A stretch of 19,541 nt of DNA from DSOS01 sp035286585 (GCA_035286585.1 DATEDC010000112.1:1-19541), one strand, 5' to 3'. Numbered from the stretch's first letter, positions 8,256 to 16,179 are shown. The notes: a model not told the origin generated them from the letters alone. A program made the numbers and translations.

Positions 8256-9860
8256 CTAGGGGGGAGCAGTCATCTCCGCAGATGGAATTGCAAACACCAG
8301 GTAGGCATATGCTACTGTGTCCACAGGTAGATAATTCTCCCGCAGCCAGGCGTACGTCTCAGGCTTGGCCGTGATCCCGACCAGGTTGTTTGCGCTCACC
8401 AGTACAGTCCCGCTTTCAGGCTTTTGAGGGTCCACGTGGGCTTGAGGGTGCTTGGCCAGGTATTGGTGAACAGCTTTCCCTGCCTGACCCCAATCCAGGT
8501 TTGAGTCGGCCAGAATCTGGTAAGCCAGCCTGCGATCGGGCACAAATTCGTTGAAATAGGGGATGTAGTATGGATAGTAGCTTAATACGGAAACGATCAG
8601 ATACATGAAGAGTGCGACAAACACACCCTTGAGCGCGTAACTCCTGGTATGCCATAAGCGCGCCAGTCTGCCGGTAAAGACCAGTAAAAAAGGGGATACC
8701 ACCAAAAAGTATCTTATGCCGATTTGGGCCCGGTAGAAAAAATTGAAGTAAATGGTAAAGAAAAGGATGGGGGCGAACAGGAACAGCTCGTTGTCGATAA
8801 ACTCCCGGTAACCTCGCTCCTTGACATAAAAGAAAATGGATAAGATGATCAGCAATTGGATCGCGATGGGGACTTTAAACAGGAAAGCGTAGAAATAGTA
8901 CCCAGGGAAACCTGTTTCACTCAGTTGGCCGAACAGGTAAATGCGACCAAGGTTTGTACCCGTACGCTCGTTATGAACGATCCAGTCCAAGCCCTCGACG
9001 TACGGGTATGGCAAGGGGATGGGGATAAAGCCAAGAAAACCCAGTTTGCGTTGAGCGGCCTGAAACAGGCTCGATCGAAACTGGTAATCACCCAGGCGGG
9101 TCAGGGTGTCCTTGAATAAGAATCCGGTGTTGATGATTAAAAGGCTGATGATCAGGACAATCAGGACCAGCAGCAGGATGCGGCGGGTGTAATCCCACAA
9201 GGCGCCTCTGTCCCGCTTTGTGATGATGCGGTATACACGCGGGGCCGAATGGATCGATAAGATCAAGGCCAGCAATGGGTAAAGAAATACGCTGGTGTAC
9301 TTGGCCAGCTGGCTCAAGCCGAGCACCGCGGCAAATGCCAGGGCTTGCTGCCAGCCTGGCCTGTGGACATAGCGCCACAGCGTGTAGGTGGAGAGCAAGG
9401 CCATTCCCATGGCATAGATATCTGTAGTGACAAGCTGCGAATGGGCAAGGATATTTGCCTCGAAGGTGTATAGAAACAGGGCCAATAATCCCGCAAAGAA
9501 GCCATATAGTGCCTTGCCCCAAGAGAAAATGCTCAGCGCAAACAGGGCTGAGATCAGGATTGTAACAGGCCTGCCCATATTGACCTGTGTTTCCAGGGGC
9601 AGGGTTGCGCCAGAATTCAAGAAGTGGGTGATCCTGGCGGGCAGCGCGTTCAGGGCAGAAAAAGGCATCTTGCTATCATCGAAGCGCGCAGAATTAAGCT
9701 CCAGGATCTGCATCCCGTAAAGGAAATGGTCCTCTTCGTCGTAGGTTAGCGAGTTTTGCCGGAAGCTGAGCAGGTTGATTGCCAGGAAGGCGAGAACTAT
9801 GATGCCAACCAGGAGAATCGAGGGGCGGTTCGATTTAGAGTTAGAAAAGATTGTGGGCAT
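8256..9860 (-). CDS. GT39/PMT_2-type membrane glycosyltransferase
   Basis: This is a 534-residue polytopic protein with the hallmarks of the dolichyl-/polyprenyl-phosphate sugar transferase group (ArnT/PMT_2, GT-C fold). The first outer loop after helix 1 has TYDEED (D41-E42-E43), the usual catalytic acid position. A second loop has NILAHSQLVTTD (ending D147), matching the A-H-x-x-x-x-T-D motif of the family. Near the C-terminus SNLDWGQ is also a familiar motif in bacterial members. Such enzymes move one sugar from a polyprenyl-phosphate carrier to a protein, lipid or glycan on the outer face of the membrane. The start ATG (9858-9860) has only a weak GGGA before it. A TATCAT (9888-9893) is a weak -10 candidate. 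The family is well supported; the substrate is unknown. Confidence 0.87.
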   Translation of the reverse strand: MPTIFSNSKSNRPSILLVGIIVLAFLAINLLSFRQNSLTYDEEDHFLYGMQILELNSARFDDSKMPFSALNALPARITHFLNSGATLPLETQVNMGRPVTILISALFALSIFSWGKALYGFFAGLLALFLYTFEANILAHSQLVTTDIYAMGMALLSTYTLWRYVHRPGWQQALAFAAVLGLSQLAKYTSVFLYPLLALILSIHSAPRVYRIITKRDRGALWDYTRRILLLVLIVLIISLLIINTGFLFKDTLTRLGDYQFRSSLFQAAQRKLGFLGFIPIPLPYPYVEGLDWIVHNERTGTNLGRIYLFGQLSETGFPGYYFYAFLFKVPIAIQLLIILSIFFYVKERGYREFIDNELFLFAPILFFTIYFNFFYRAQIGIRYFLVVSPFLLVFTGRLARLWHTRSYALKGVFVALFMYLIVSVLSYYPYYIPYFNEFVPDRRLAYQILADSNLDWGQAGKAVHQYLAKHPQAHVDPQKPESGTVLVSANNLVGITAKPETYAWLRENYLPVDTVAYAYLVFAIPSAEMTAPP

Positions 9861-9990
9861 GTTTCCCAGGGCTCACCAACAGTCGTAATGATACCTGGAT
9901 TCAGCAGATTCATGGAGAGCGTTTGGAAATTCGGTTGGGCTTATTTTCGAACTCCACAGCGCCAGCGCTCTTCTTTCCCCAGGAAACCGC

Positions 9991-10050
9991 CATTGTGAAG
10001 GAGCGAAGCAGCCTGCCCTGAGCCTGCGAAGCGATTGAAGCAATCCCCTC
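9991..10050. repeat. Composite intergenic repeat (GAGCGAAGC ... GAAGCAATC type)
   Basis: The stretch reads CATTGTGAAGGAGCGAAGC, then CCCTGAGCCTGCGAAGCG, then TTGAAGCAATCCCCTC. The outer parts match, with changes, the intergenic repeat CATTGCGAGGAGCGAAGC / GAAGCAATC that recurs in many bacterial genomes. The middle part matches another recurrent intergenic word, CCCTGAGCCTGTCGAAG, minus one T. The match is from memory, not a database search. It lies between two convergently unconstrained minus-strand genes and is non-coding. Confidence 0.6.
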
Positions 10051-10052
10051 TG

Positions 10053-10104
10053 GGGCGCCTTCTGGATCGAGCGCCAGTAATCCGCCGCTCCGGAAAAGGC
10101 GCCC
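10053..10104. repeat. 9-bp inverted repeat downstream of the 10114-11754 gene
   Basis: GGGCGCCTT (10053-10061) and AAGGCGCCC (10096-10104) are exact reverse complements around a 34-base centre. They begin 9 nt beyond the stop of the upstream minus-strand gene, so a role in 3'-end formation is possible. No T-tract follows, so it is not a standard intrinsic terminator. It abuts the composite repeat and may be part of the same element. Confidence 0.5.
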
Positions 10105-10113
10105 TGTTCTTGC

Positions 10114-11754
10114 CTAGGGGAAATATTGCTGGTACAGGTCGGCGCGCAGAAAGGCCGAGCAGCATTCCGTGCGGTAAAGCAGGGCATAACCCTTCATACG
10201 ATCTGCGCGCACGTCTGCGTAGAATTGATAGGCGAGCTCCATCTCCTGCCGGTCAATGGCGGAATCGAGCACGCCCTCCTGGGTGTAATCCAGCGCTCGC
10301 TGGTACCACAGGACCACCAAATCGATGTTTTGTGACTCGATGATCGCGTAGTTGGCTGGTCTTGAGCGGACCGTCACTGTCCACGAGCCTCGCTGGGGGA
10401 AATAGGCGCGCACATCCCGGAATACATTTAGCGGCAAATCCTCAGGTAATTGGGATAGATACCCTTCATTGAGCTCGGTGAAGAAGCGCATCTCCGCGCT
10501 TTCGCCCTCTTTGTTCACGCTGTGGCGGTAATGCCGCGCATCCCAGGCCAGGTTGCTGTACGCCTGGTACCCCAGGATAGGCAGCGCAACAACCGCCCAA
10601 AGCAGGTTAGGAAACTGCTGGCGAAACGTCGCGAGTACATCTCTGCTGAATCGCGGGAGCGGGATGAGGGTAAATATGCCCGCCAGCCCGGAATAGAGGG
10701 GCAGAGCAGCGGGCAGAAGAAAGTGCGTGGGCTTGATGACGATGGTAAATAACACGTAGATCAGGAATGGAAGGGTAAACGCCAGGATCAAGAAGTTCAG
10801 CAACCGCTTATGATTTTTCCAGATGCTGATCACCATCAGCGCAAATACCAAAACGATGAAGATCAGGTGACCGTACATCTCCTCGATCATCGGATACCAG
10901 GCAACCGGCCCTTTCGAGTAGAGCACGTTCCAGCCCAGGGACATCGCTTCGGCCTGATTAGTCTGGATTTTCAAGGCGCGCGCACGGTGTACTGGATTGA
11001 GCAGAAATGGATTCGCCATCACGAAGGTGAGCGTCATCACGAAAACAAATAAAAAGGAGCAGCGTAATGCAGCTCCCAGGGTGATGCGCTTCTGCAGGTA
11101 GCCGATCAAGATGTAAGCCGGGATCGCCAGGAAGAAGAACAAGCCGAGCAGCTTGGTCGCCGTTGCCAGACCACAGGCAGCCGCAGCCAAATAAAAGTTC
11201 TTGCCAAAGCGGAGTTCATCCCGGTCGAGGAAGAAAAAGGTCAGGCTGATGAAAAGAATCACCAGGCTGTCTGGGTGCCACCAGGTGCTGTTGTTAAACA
11301 CCGCCGGGACGGTGAGCAAGAAAATAAACAGCGCCAGGCTGGATAGATAAGCAGTATAACGGGTCTGTAAGTAAACAAACACCAGCACAGCCAGGATCAT
11401 GGGTAGAACGCTGATCATCTGGCGCAGGAGAAGCATGTTCAGTTGGGTACTCCCCAGGCCAATCAGGATTTTGGCGGGCAGCAAGGCGAATAACGCCGAG
11501 GAGACGTAAAAGGGGAAGCCATAGTAGTAATGTTGGTAGTAAACGAATCTCCTTGCGGCTGCTTTAAAAGTCTCCCCCCCGGAAAGCATACGCAAGGGAT
11601 GAGCGTATTGGGCCGATTCATCGGGCTCAAAGATCGAAATCATCGCCGGGTCCTTTGCGCCCGTCGAATTCGGCCAGATCATCAGGATGAAATACAGGCA
11701 TCCTGCGAGCAGCAGTAGAGCGAAGACCCGCTTTTGTTTTCGGCTCAAGTACAT
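10114..11754 (-). CDS. PMT_2/ArnT-type membrane glycosyltransferase
   Basis: This 546-residue protein has about ten or more hydrophobic segments. The first outer loop contains FEPDESAQY (D45-E46), the acidic pair typical of GT-C transferases. A later loop has WWHPDSLVILF (H160, D162), corresponding to the H-x-D motif of the PMT_2 group, followed by a helix with ATATKLLGLFF. A conserved-looking KPTHFLLPAALPLY lies late in the membrane part, and a soluble region of about 150 residues follows. The ATG start is 15 nt after the stop of the sulfatase gene, with no strong ribosome binding site of its own, so translation coupled to the sulfatase is likely. The shared operon suggests that the glycan it builds may be the one the sulfatase edits; this is inference. 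The substrate is not known. Confidence 0.84.
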   Translation of the reverse strand: MYLSRKQKRVFALLLLAGCLYFILMIWPNSTGAKDPAMISIFEPDESAQYAHPLRMLSGGETFKAAARRFVYYQHYYYGFPFYVSSALFALLPAKILIGLGSTQLNMLLLRQMISVLPMILAVLVFVYLQTRYTAYLSSLALFIFLLTVPAVFNNSTWWHPDSLVILFISLTFFFLDRDELRFGKNFYLAAAACGLATATKLLGLFFFLAIPAYILIGYLQKRITLGAALRCSFLFVFVMTLTFVMANPFLLNPVHRARALKIQTNQAEAMSLGWNVLYSKGPVAWYPMIEEMYGHLIFIVLVFALMVISIWKNHKRLLNFLILAFTLPFLIYVLFTIVIKPTHFLLPAALPLYSGLAGIFTLIPLPRFSRDVLATFRQQFPNLLWAVVALPILGYQAYSNLAWDARHYRHSVNKEGESAEMRFFTELNEGYLSQLPEDLPLNVFRDVRAYFPQRGSWTVTVRSRPANYAIIESQNIDLVVLWYQRALDYTQEGVLDSAIDRQEMELAYQFYADVRADRMKGYALLYRTECCSAFLRADLYQQYFP

Positions 11755-11769
11755 TTGCTCGAAAGTGCC

Positions 11770-13164
11770 CTATTGGTCCTTCAAGCTTTGGAGCTGGGCG
11801 GAAAATTCTTTCACCCTCTGGGCATGATCCTCCCTATATGCCAGGTTCTCCATCTCGTAAGGGTCATCAGCCAGGTCATATAGCTCTTTTTCGCCGCTAA
11901 CATATTCGACATATTTCCAATTGCGCGTGCGCAGGCTAAAAAAGTCGGGGATGATGCTGCCGAAACCTTCTGTTAGCTGCCAGTGCTCGATCAATAAGGC
12001 TTCGCGCCATTGCCCGGCTTTATTGCTGAAGAGCGGCGCCAGGCTCAGCCCATCCACGCTGGCGGGAATTTCAGCGCCGGCGAGCTCGACCAGGGTCGGC
12101 GCGATGTCGATATTGGCAACCAGGCGATCATCCTGGCGAGGGGTGGTGATCATCCGGGGATAAGAAACCACGAAAGGAACCCGGATGCACTCTTCAAACT
12201 GGCAGTTTTTCTGGGTTGAAAGGCGATGTTCCCCATAAGCGAGGCCATTATCGGAGATAAATATAATCAGTGTGTCGTCGCGCTGACCGATTTGTTCGAG
12301 GGTCTTGACGATTTCCGCGATCCCCTCATCGACGGATTGCATCGACCTGACCGTGCGCTGGTAAGCGTTCACCATCTCCTCCCACTCAAGCAGAGGCAAC
12401 CCTTGCATCCAGGCGGGTTTATCGCTGATATCCTCCTCGTTGAAATTGGGCAGTAATTTGTCCATGAATTCTTCGTCGCTGCGGAAAAGATCGTTGTGGC
12501 GTTTGGCAAATTCGTGTGGCTCATGGGGGTTGTAATACCCGATCATCAGGAAAAACGGCTCGTCTTTCGATGCGCGGATGAATTCCAGCGCCTTGGCGGT
12601 AAATACGTCCGCGCTGTAATCCTCAGCATCTGTCCCGTACTGGACGACTTCGCCATTCACCGACATGGTGTAATTCAGGTACAGTTGATGGGGTTTTGTC
12701 CCGTCCAGGACTGCATGCCATTCATCCCAGCCCGGCGGCACATAGCCTAAAGGCTGAATGTCATCGTAAAAATTCAGATACTTGCCGATGTAAGCGGTGC
12801 GATAGCCGGCTTGCTTCAACCAGGTGGCGATGGTTGAAGTGTCATCAAATTTAGCCGCGCCGCCTCTGGGTGGGCGATTCTCGAGAACGTCGTGGTTGTG
12901 AGCGTATTGACCGCTCAAGATGCTCGCCCGGCTGGGGCAGCAAAGCGGCGTGGTGACAAAACCCTGGGTGAAATTGATCCCCTTGCCGATCAGCTCCCTT
13001 TCCAGGATAGGCATATACTCAATGGAATAATAAACCTGGTCATCCGTCAGGAGGACGATGAAATTTGGCTTGTCAGGATGAGCCAGGCTGGGAGGCGTTG
13101 ACTTACAGCCTGCCAGGATAAAGATCAAGCCGCCGCCCAACAACCAGGTAAACAGGTGTTTCAT
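11770..13164 (-). CDS. Lipoprotein sulfatase (type I, formylglycine-dependent)
   Basis: This enzyme hydrolyses sulfate esters at the cell surface. From the chosen ATG it has 464 residues. A lipoprotein signal runs MKHLFTWLL...FILAGC with lipobox L17-A18-G19-C20. Metal ligands are T-D41-D42-Q, and the active-site motif is C75-C-P-S-R79, where C75 would be oxidised to formylglycine. Lys128 in YIGKYLN and D305-N306 in FISDNG complete the catalytic set. The PLCCPSRASILSG and GKYLN segments resemble glucosamine-6-sulfatases such as human GNS, but the substrate is not proven. The open frame extends upstream to 13353 but would overlap the divergent gene and lose the signal peptide, so that start was rejected. 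A formylglycine-generating or anaerobic maturase enzyme must be encoded elsewhere. The gene heads an operon with the GT-C gene at 10114-11754. Confidence 0.92.
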   Translation of the reverse strand: MKHLFTWLLGGGLIFILAGCKSTPPSLAHPDKPNFIVLLTDDQVYYSIEYMPILERELIGKGINFTQGFVTTPLCCPSRASILSGQYAHNHDVLENRPPRGGAAKFDDTSTIATWLKQAGYRTAYIGKYLNFYDDIQPLGYVPPGWDEWHAVLDGTKPHQLYLNYTMSVNGEVVQYGTDAEDYSADVFTAKALEFIRASKDEPFFLMIGYYNPHEPHEFAKRHNDLFRSDEEFMDKLLPNFNEEDISDKPAWMQGLPLLEWEEMVNAYQRTVRSMQSVDEGIAEIVKTLEQIGQRDDTLIIFISDNGLAYGEHRLSTQKNCQFEECIRVPFVVSYPRMITTPRQDDRLVANIDIAPTLVELAGAEIPASVDGLSLAPLFSNKAGQWREALLIEHWQLTEGFGSIIPDFFSLRTRNWKYVEYVSGEKELYDLADDPYEMENLAYREDHAQRVKEFSAQLQSLKDQ

Positions 13165-13174
13165 GAACAGGCCC

Positions 13175-13180
13175 ATTATA
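13175..13180 (-). promoter_or_regulatory. TATAAT -10 box close to the sulfatase start
   Basis: A perfect TATAAT on the minus strand ends 10 nt before the ATG at 13164. If used, transcription would start within a few bases of the start codon, giving an almost leaderless mRNA. No -35 is seen 16-18 bp upstream, so this may be chance. Confidence 0.3.
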
Positions 13181-13222
13181 CATGGATTCGAGCTCCTCTC
13201 GATGCCTGGGCGCGAATCTGTC

Positions 13223-13242
13223 GATGGTATACTTCGACCATC
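13223..13242. promoter_or_regulatory. Dyad overlapping the divergent-region promoter, possible operator
   Basis: GATGGT (13223-13228) and ACCATC (13237-13242) are a perfect 6-bp inverted repeat with an 8-base spacer. It covers the extended -10 and the predicted start site, as a repressor site would. It is short enough to be chance. Confidence 0.35.
13225..13233 (+). promoter_or_regulatory. Extended -10 promoter (TGgTATACT) of the 13268-14887 gene
   Basis: TG-n-TATACT on the plus strand would start transcription near 13240, about 28 nt before the TTG start. The -35 position (CCTGGG) does not match consensus, as is common with extended -10 promoters. The dyad at 13223-13242 overlaps it. Confidence 0.5.
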
Positions 13243-13267
13243 ACGACTGCAGGTTGGGTGACCTGGA

Positions 13268-14887
13268 TTGAGCCGAATATCTCGCCTCTCTATAGTATCG
13301 AAAGCCTCCCTGCTGCCTCTATTAGCCGCAGCGATCTGGCTGATGTTCCACACCGCCTGGGTTAGCGATGATGCTTATATCACTTTTCGCTCGGTGGAAA
13401 ATTTTCTGGCGGGATATGGGCCGGTTTACAACGTGGGGGAGCGCGTGCAAACCTTCACCCATCCTTTGTGGTTCTTCATCCAAGCCGGGATTAATGCAAT
13501 CACCCAGCGCATTGGAGCGCTCAACCCGTGGGCTCAGGTGTATTTCGTCAGCGTGTACCTGTGCATCGCTTTATCCTCCGGGGCAATCCTGATCCTCGCT
13601 TTGGGGCTTGCGCGCTCGCCGAAAGGGGCATGGCTGTGCCTGGCGGTGCTAATGCTCTCGAAAGCATTTATCGATTACACCACCTCGGGCCTTGAAAACG
13701 CGTTGAGCTATTTTTTGCTCGCCGCCTTCCTGTACGTTTTATTCCTCCGCGGCGAAATGCGGCTCTGGCGGTTTTTTGGGCTGGCGTTGATCGCCGGTTT
13801 GGCGACCCTCAACCGCATGGATACCCTCCTGCTGTTTATCCCTGCCCTGATCTACGCATTCAGGCAAAGCCATGCGCCCAAAAAGGCCGCGTTCTTGTTG
13901 GGATTGGGCTTCCTCCCCTTTTTCATCTGGGAGCTGTTCTCGCTCTTTTATTACGGCTTCCCTTTCCCCAATACGGCCTATGCCAAGCTCAACACCGGTA
14001 TAAGCAAGCTGGATCTAATCCAGCAAGGCCTGAATTATTATCGGAGTTCAATCCTGCTCGACCCGATCATCCTGGTAGTGCTCAGCGGAAGCCTGGTCTG
14101 GTTCTTGTGGAAGGGCTCTCCCCAGCACAGGATGGTGGTCTTGGGCGTGCTCGCCTATTTGGCTTACATCCTCTACATCGGCGGCGATTTTATGGGCGCC
14201 CGTTTCTTTGCCGTTCCGCTGCTGTCTTGCGCTGCGCTTCTCTCGACCATAGAGTACAAATCCCACCTTGCCTATGCCGGGATCCTGCTGGTCGTCATCC
14301 TGGTTGGGCTGCTGAACCCGCTGACCCCCTTGCGCAGCCAGAGAGGTTATGATCCCGTGGACTCACAGCAGTTGATTGATGAAGACGGCGTCGCAGACGA
14401 GCGTCTGTATTATTATCACGATCTGGGGTTGCTGTCCACCAGCCGGGAAAAAGCCTTCCCCGGATCCGTTCATGCGGGCCGTAAATGGATCTTTGACCCC
14501 GAGAAACGCAAAGTGGTCCTGGTTGGCCCGTTGGGCGTAAGGGGTTATCAGGCCGGCCCTGATATTCACATGATTGATAAAAATGGGCTGGCGGACCCCT
14601 TAATGGTGCGACTGCCCTTGATTGACCCGCGGCATTGGCGCATCGGTCACTTCAAGCATATCATCCCAGAAGGCTATTTGAACACCCTGGCGACGGGTAA
14701 AAATAAGATCCTCGACCCCAACCTGGCCCGCTATTATGATATCCTGGCTTTCGTGACTCGCGGTCCCTTGTGGGACGCCCGGCGCCTGATCGAGATCATC
14801 AAGCTCAACACGGGCGCTTACGATGCGCTCCTGGAAGTCTACATAAAAAACTGGGAAATCCAGGGAAGACCAATCGATCAATATTAG
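13268..14887 (+). CDS. GT-C membrane glycosyltransferase, AftB-like
   Basis: This is a 539-residue polytopic protein. The first outer loop reads SDDAYITFR (D34-D35), followed by N45, GYGPVYNVGERV and T-H-P-L-W. This pattern (D-D-A-Y-I-x-x-R, G-x-G-x-V-x-N-x-G, T-x-x-L-W) is shared with a GT-C group that includes the mycobacterial arabinofuranosyltransferase AftB, and it is common in Chloroflexota. A soluble C-terminal domain of about 190 residues follows the last helix. The first usable start is TTG at 13268, since a stop lies at 13259-13261. The next in-frame ATG, at residue 26, would cut into the first helix, so TTG is preferred. The gene diverges from the sulfatase and is converged on by the SGNH gene. 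The donor is probably a polyprenyl-phosphate sugar; sugar and acceptor are unknown. Confidence 0.83.
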   Translation: MSRISRLSIVSKASLLPLLAAAIWLMFHTAWVSDDAYITFRSVENFLAGYGPVYNVGERVQTFTHPLWFFIQAGINAITQRIGALNPWAQVYFVSVYLCIALSSGAILILALGLARSPKGAWLCLAVLMLSKAFIDYTTSGLENALSYFLLAAFLYVLFLRGEMRLWRFFGLALIAGLATLNRMDTLLLFIPALIYAFRQSHAPKKAAFLLGLGFLPFFIWELFSLFYYGFPFPNTAYAKLNTGISKLDLIQQGLNYYRSSILLDPIILVVLSGSLVWFLWKGSPQHRMVVLGVLAYLAYILYIGGDFMGARFFAVPLLSCAALLSTIEYKSHLAYAGILLVVILVGLLNPLTPLRSQRGYDPVDSQQLIDEDGVADERLYYYHDLGLLSTSREKAFPGSVHAGRKWIFDPEKRKVVLVGPLGVRGYQAGPDIHMIDKNGLADPLMVRLPLIDPRHWRIGHFKHIIPEGYLNTLATGKNKILDPNLARYYDILAFVTRGPLWDARRLIEIIKLNTGAYDALLEVYIKNWEIQGRPIDQY

Positions 14888-14893
14888 TTAGGC

Positions 14894-14908
14894 TCTCCTC
14901 GGAGGAGA
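14894..14908. repeat. Short dyad between convergent genes
   Basis: TCTCCT and AGGAGA flank a CGG centre in the 66-nt gap between the ends of the 13268-14887 and 14954-16177 genes. A weak bidirectional terminator is possible, but no T-tract follows on either strand. Nothing else is seen in this gap. Confidence 0.3.
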
Positions 14909-14953
14909 ATCCTGCTGGTGGGGGCGAATGCTGCGTGGAAACCGAAGGGTTTG

Positions 14954-16177
14954 TCAGCACCTTTTCCGGTATCCAAGCCAGGTAAACAGCATGGCAGTTA
15001 GAGCGCCGCTCAAACCGCATATCGCCGGCGCCGGGTAGGCTGCCTCTGTAGGCGCAAGGACGGGCTCTTCTGTTTGCATCTGAGTAGGAGAGGAGCGGGT
15101 TTGGGCGGCAGTTGGCGCCGGGAGGGTGTTTGTCACGGTCGGCAAAAAAATCTGCGTGGGAGGAGCGGAAGATCGGCCCGCCAGGAACCAGGGCATGGCG
15201 GTGGAATCGTTCTTGAAAAATTCCATCAGCATGTCGGCGACCTTGGCTGCGCCGCTCTGCGTGGGGTGGATGCAGTCGATATACAGATCCTGCTGCGTCC
15301 AGATGCGCCCGTCCGAACGCGGGTTCATCCCGTCGATCCACAGGTATGCTCCCCAGGCGAGGTAGGGCGCCACCACCTCCCCACGCTCGGGATCGTAATT
15401 CAAAGCCAGATCGCCGTCCATCTGTTTTTCGATCAGCCATTTGACCGCAAAACCGGTTTCGAAGGCGTGGGGTTCCAGGGCCAGCGAATCGAATATATAG
15501 TAAGAGCGGGTGCGGCTGGAAAGATAGGCGATTTTGATGTTGGGGAAGTGGGTTTTAAGATTCCGAGATATGGCTTCCAGGTCGCTCTGCAGGGTTTGGG
15601 CTGAGCCCGGGAAGTAGTCGTGCCCCAGGCGGGTGTGTTTGATCCAGGCAATCTGCACCTGCTGCGGGGTCACCCCGCGATCAGCCAGCCGGCGAAAGAC
15701 CTCCTGCCAGGTGACCGAGTTGGGGTCTATCCACCAGTCAGAGGTGCGGCTGTGCTGGGCGCCGTTGACGAGCTGAACCTTGGGGTTGATCTCTGGATCG
15801 GTGTTGACCAGCCTGCTGAAAGCGTCGAATTCGGTAAAGGTATTCGATACCCCAATGGAGAGCAGGACGATCCGGCCGTTCAGCGGGTCGAGATCCCCGT
15901 TCTCGTCTCGCGGGATGACCTGGGCGGCGATGCGCACGCCGGCGGCTTCGTGCTCGGCGGGGCGGACGTTGCTGCCGCTCGGATAGAGACCGCCGGTAAA
16001 GCCGGTGTCATACCCGCCCAGGCGGATGTAAACATTGTTTCCCAGATCGTTGAGCGGCGTGCTGACGTCCTGGTGGGGCTGGGCGCAGTACTCCTCCTGG
16101 CTGAGCGCCGGCGTGATCCCCCAGACGGGCAGAGCGCCGAGGCAGAGGAGCAGGATGATCAGGATCGTTTTTCGCAT
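14954..16177 (-). CDS. Secreted, membrane-anchored SGNH-hydrolase-like protein
   Basis: The protein has 407 residues from the ATG at 16175-16177. A signal peptide (MRKTILIILLLCLGALPVWG) is followed by the mature start near residue 26. The candidate nucleophile is S111 in LLSIGVSNT, the SGNH block I position, with a glycine at G139 in LVNGAQ. D301 and H304 in DCIHPTQSG form the D-x-x-H-P block V. The usual block III Asn is not evident; the equivalent strand reads QIAWIKHTR. A Thr/Pro-rich stalk (about 336-385) leads to a C-terminal hydrophobic helix and a YRKRC tail, so the enzyme would stand off the outer face of the membrane. SGNH proteins commonly remove acetyl or other acyl groups from glycans; that activity is inferred. 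An upstream TTG at 16202-16204 was rejected because it lies inside a strong hairpin. The fold is probable and the substrate unknown. Confidence 0.8.
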   Translation of the reverse strand: MRKTILIILLLCLGALPVWGITPALSQEEYCAQPHQDVSTPLNDLGNNVYIRLGGYDTGFTGGLYPSGSNVRPAEHEAAGVRIAAQVIPRDENGDLDPLNGRIVLLSIGVSNTFTEFDAFSRLVNTDPEINPKVQLVNGAQHSRTSDWWIDPNSVTWQEVFRRLADRGVTPQQVQIAWIKHTRLGHDYFPGSAQTLQSDLEAISRNLKTHFPNIKIAYLSSRTRSYYIFDSLALEPHAFETGFAVKWLIEKQMDGDLALNYDPERGEVVAPYLAWGAYLWIDGMNPRSDGRIWTQQDLYIDCIHPTQSGAAKVADMLMEFFKNDSTAMPWFLAGRSSAPPTQIFLPTVTNTLPAPTAAQTRSSPTQMQTEEPVLAPTEAAYPAPAICGLSGALTAMLFTWLGYRKRC

Positions 16178-16179
16178 AG

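Noticed and set aside
13165..13240. tRNA-like T-arm (CTCGAATCC on the minus strand)
   Set aside because: The flanking bases do not pair as a T-stem and no acceptor, D or anticodon arm could be built.
13165..13353. N-terminal extension of the sulfatase to residue 1 at 13353
   Set aside because: It would overlap the divergent gene and bury the lipoprotein signal peptide 63 residues inside; the ATG at 13164 gives a proper signal and lipobox.
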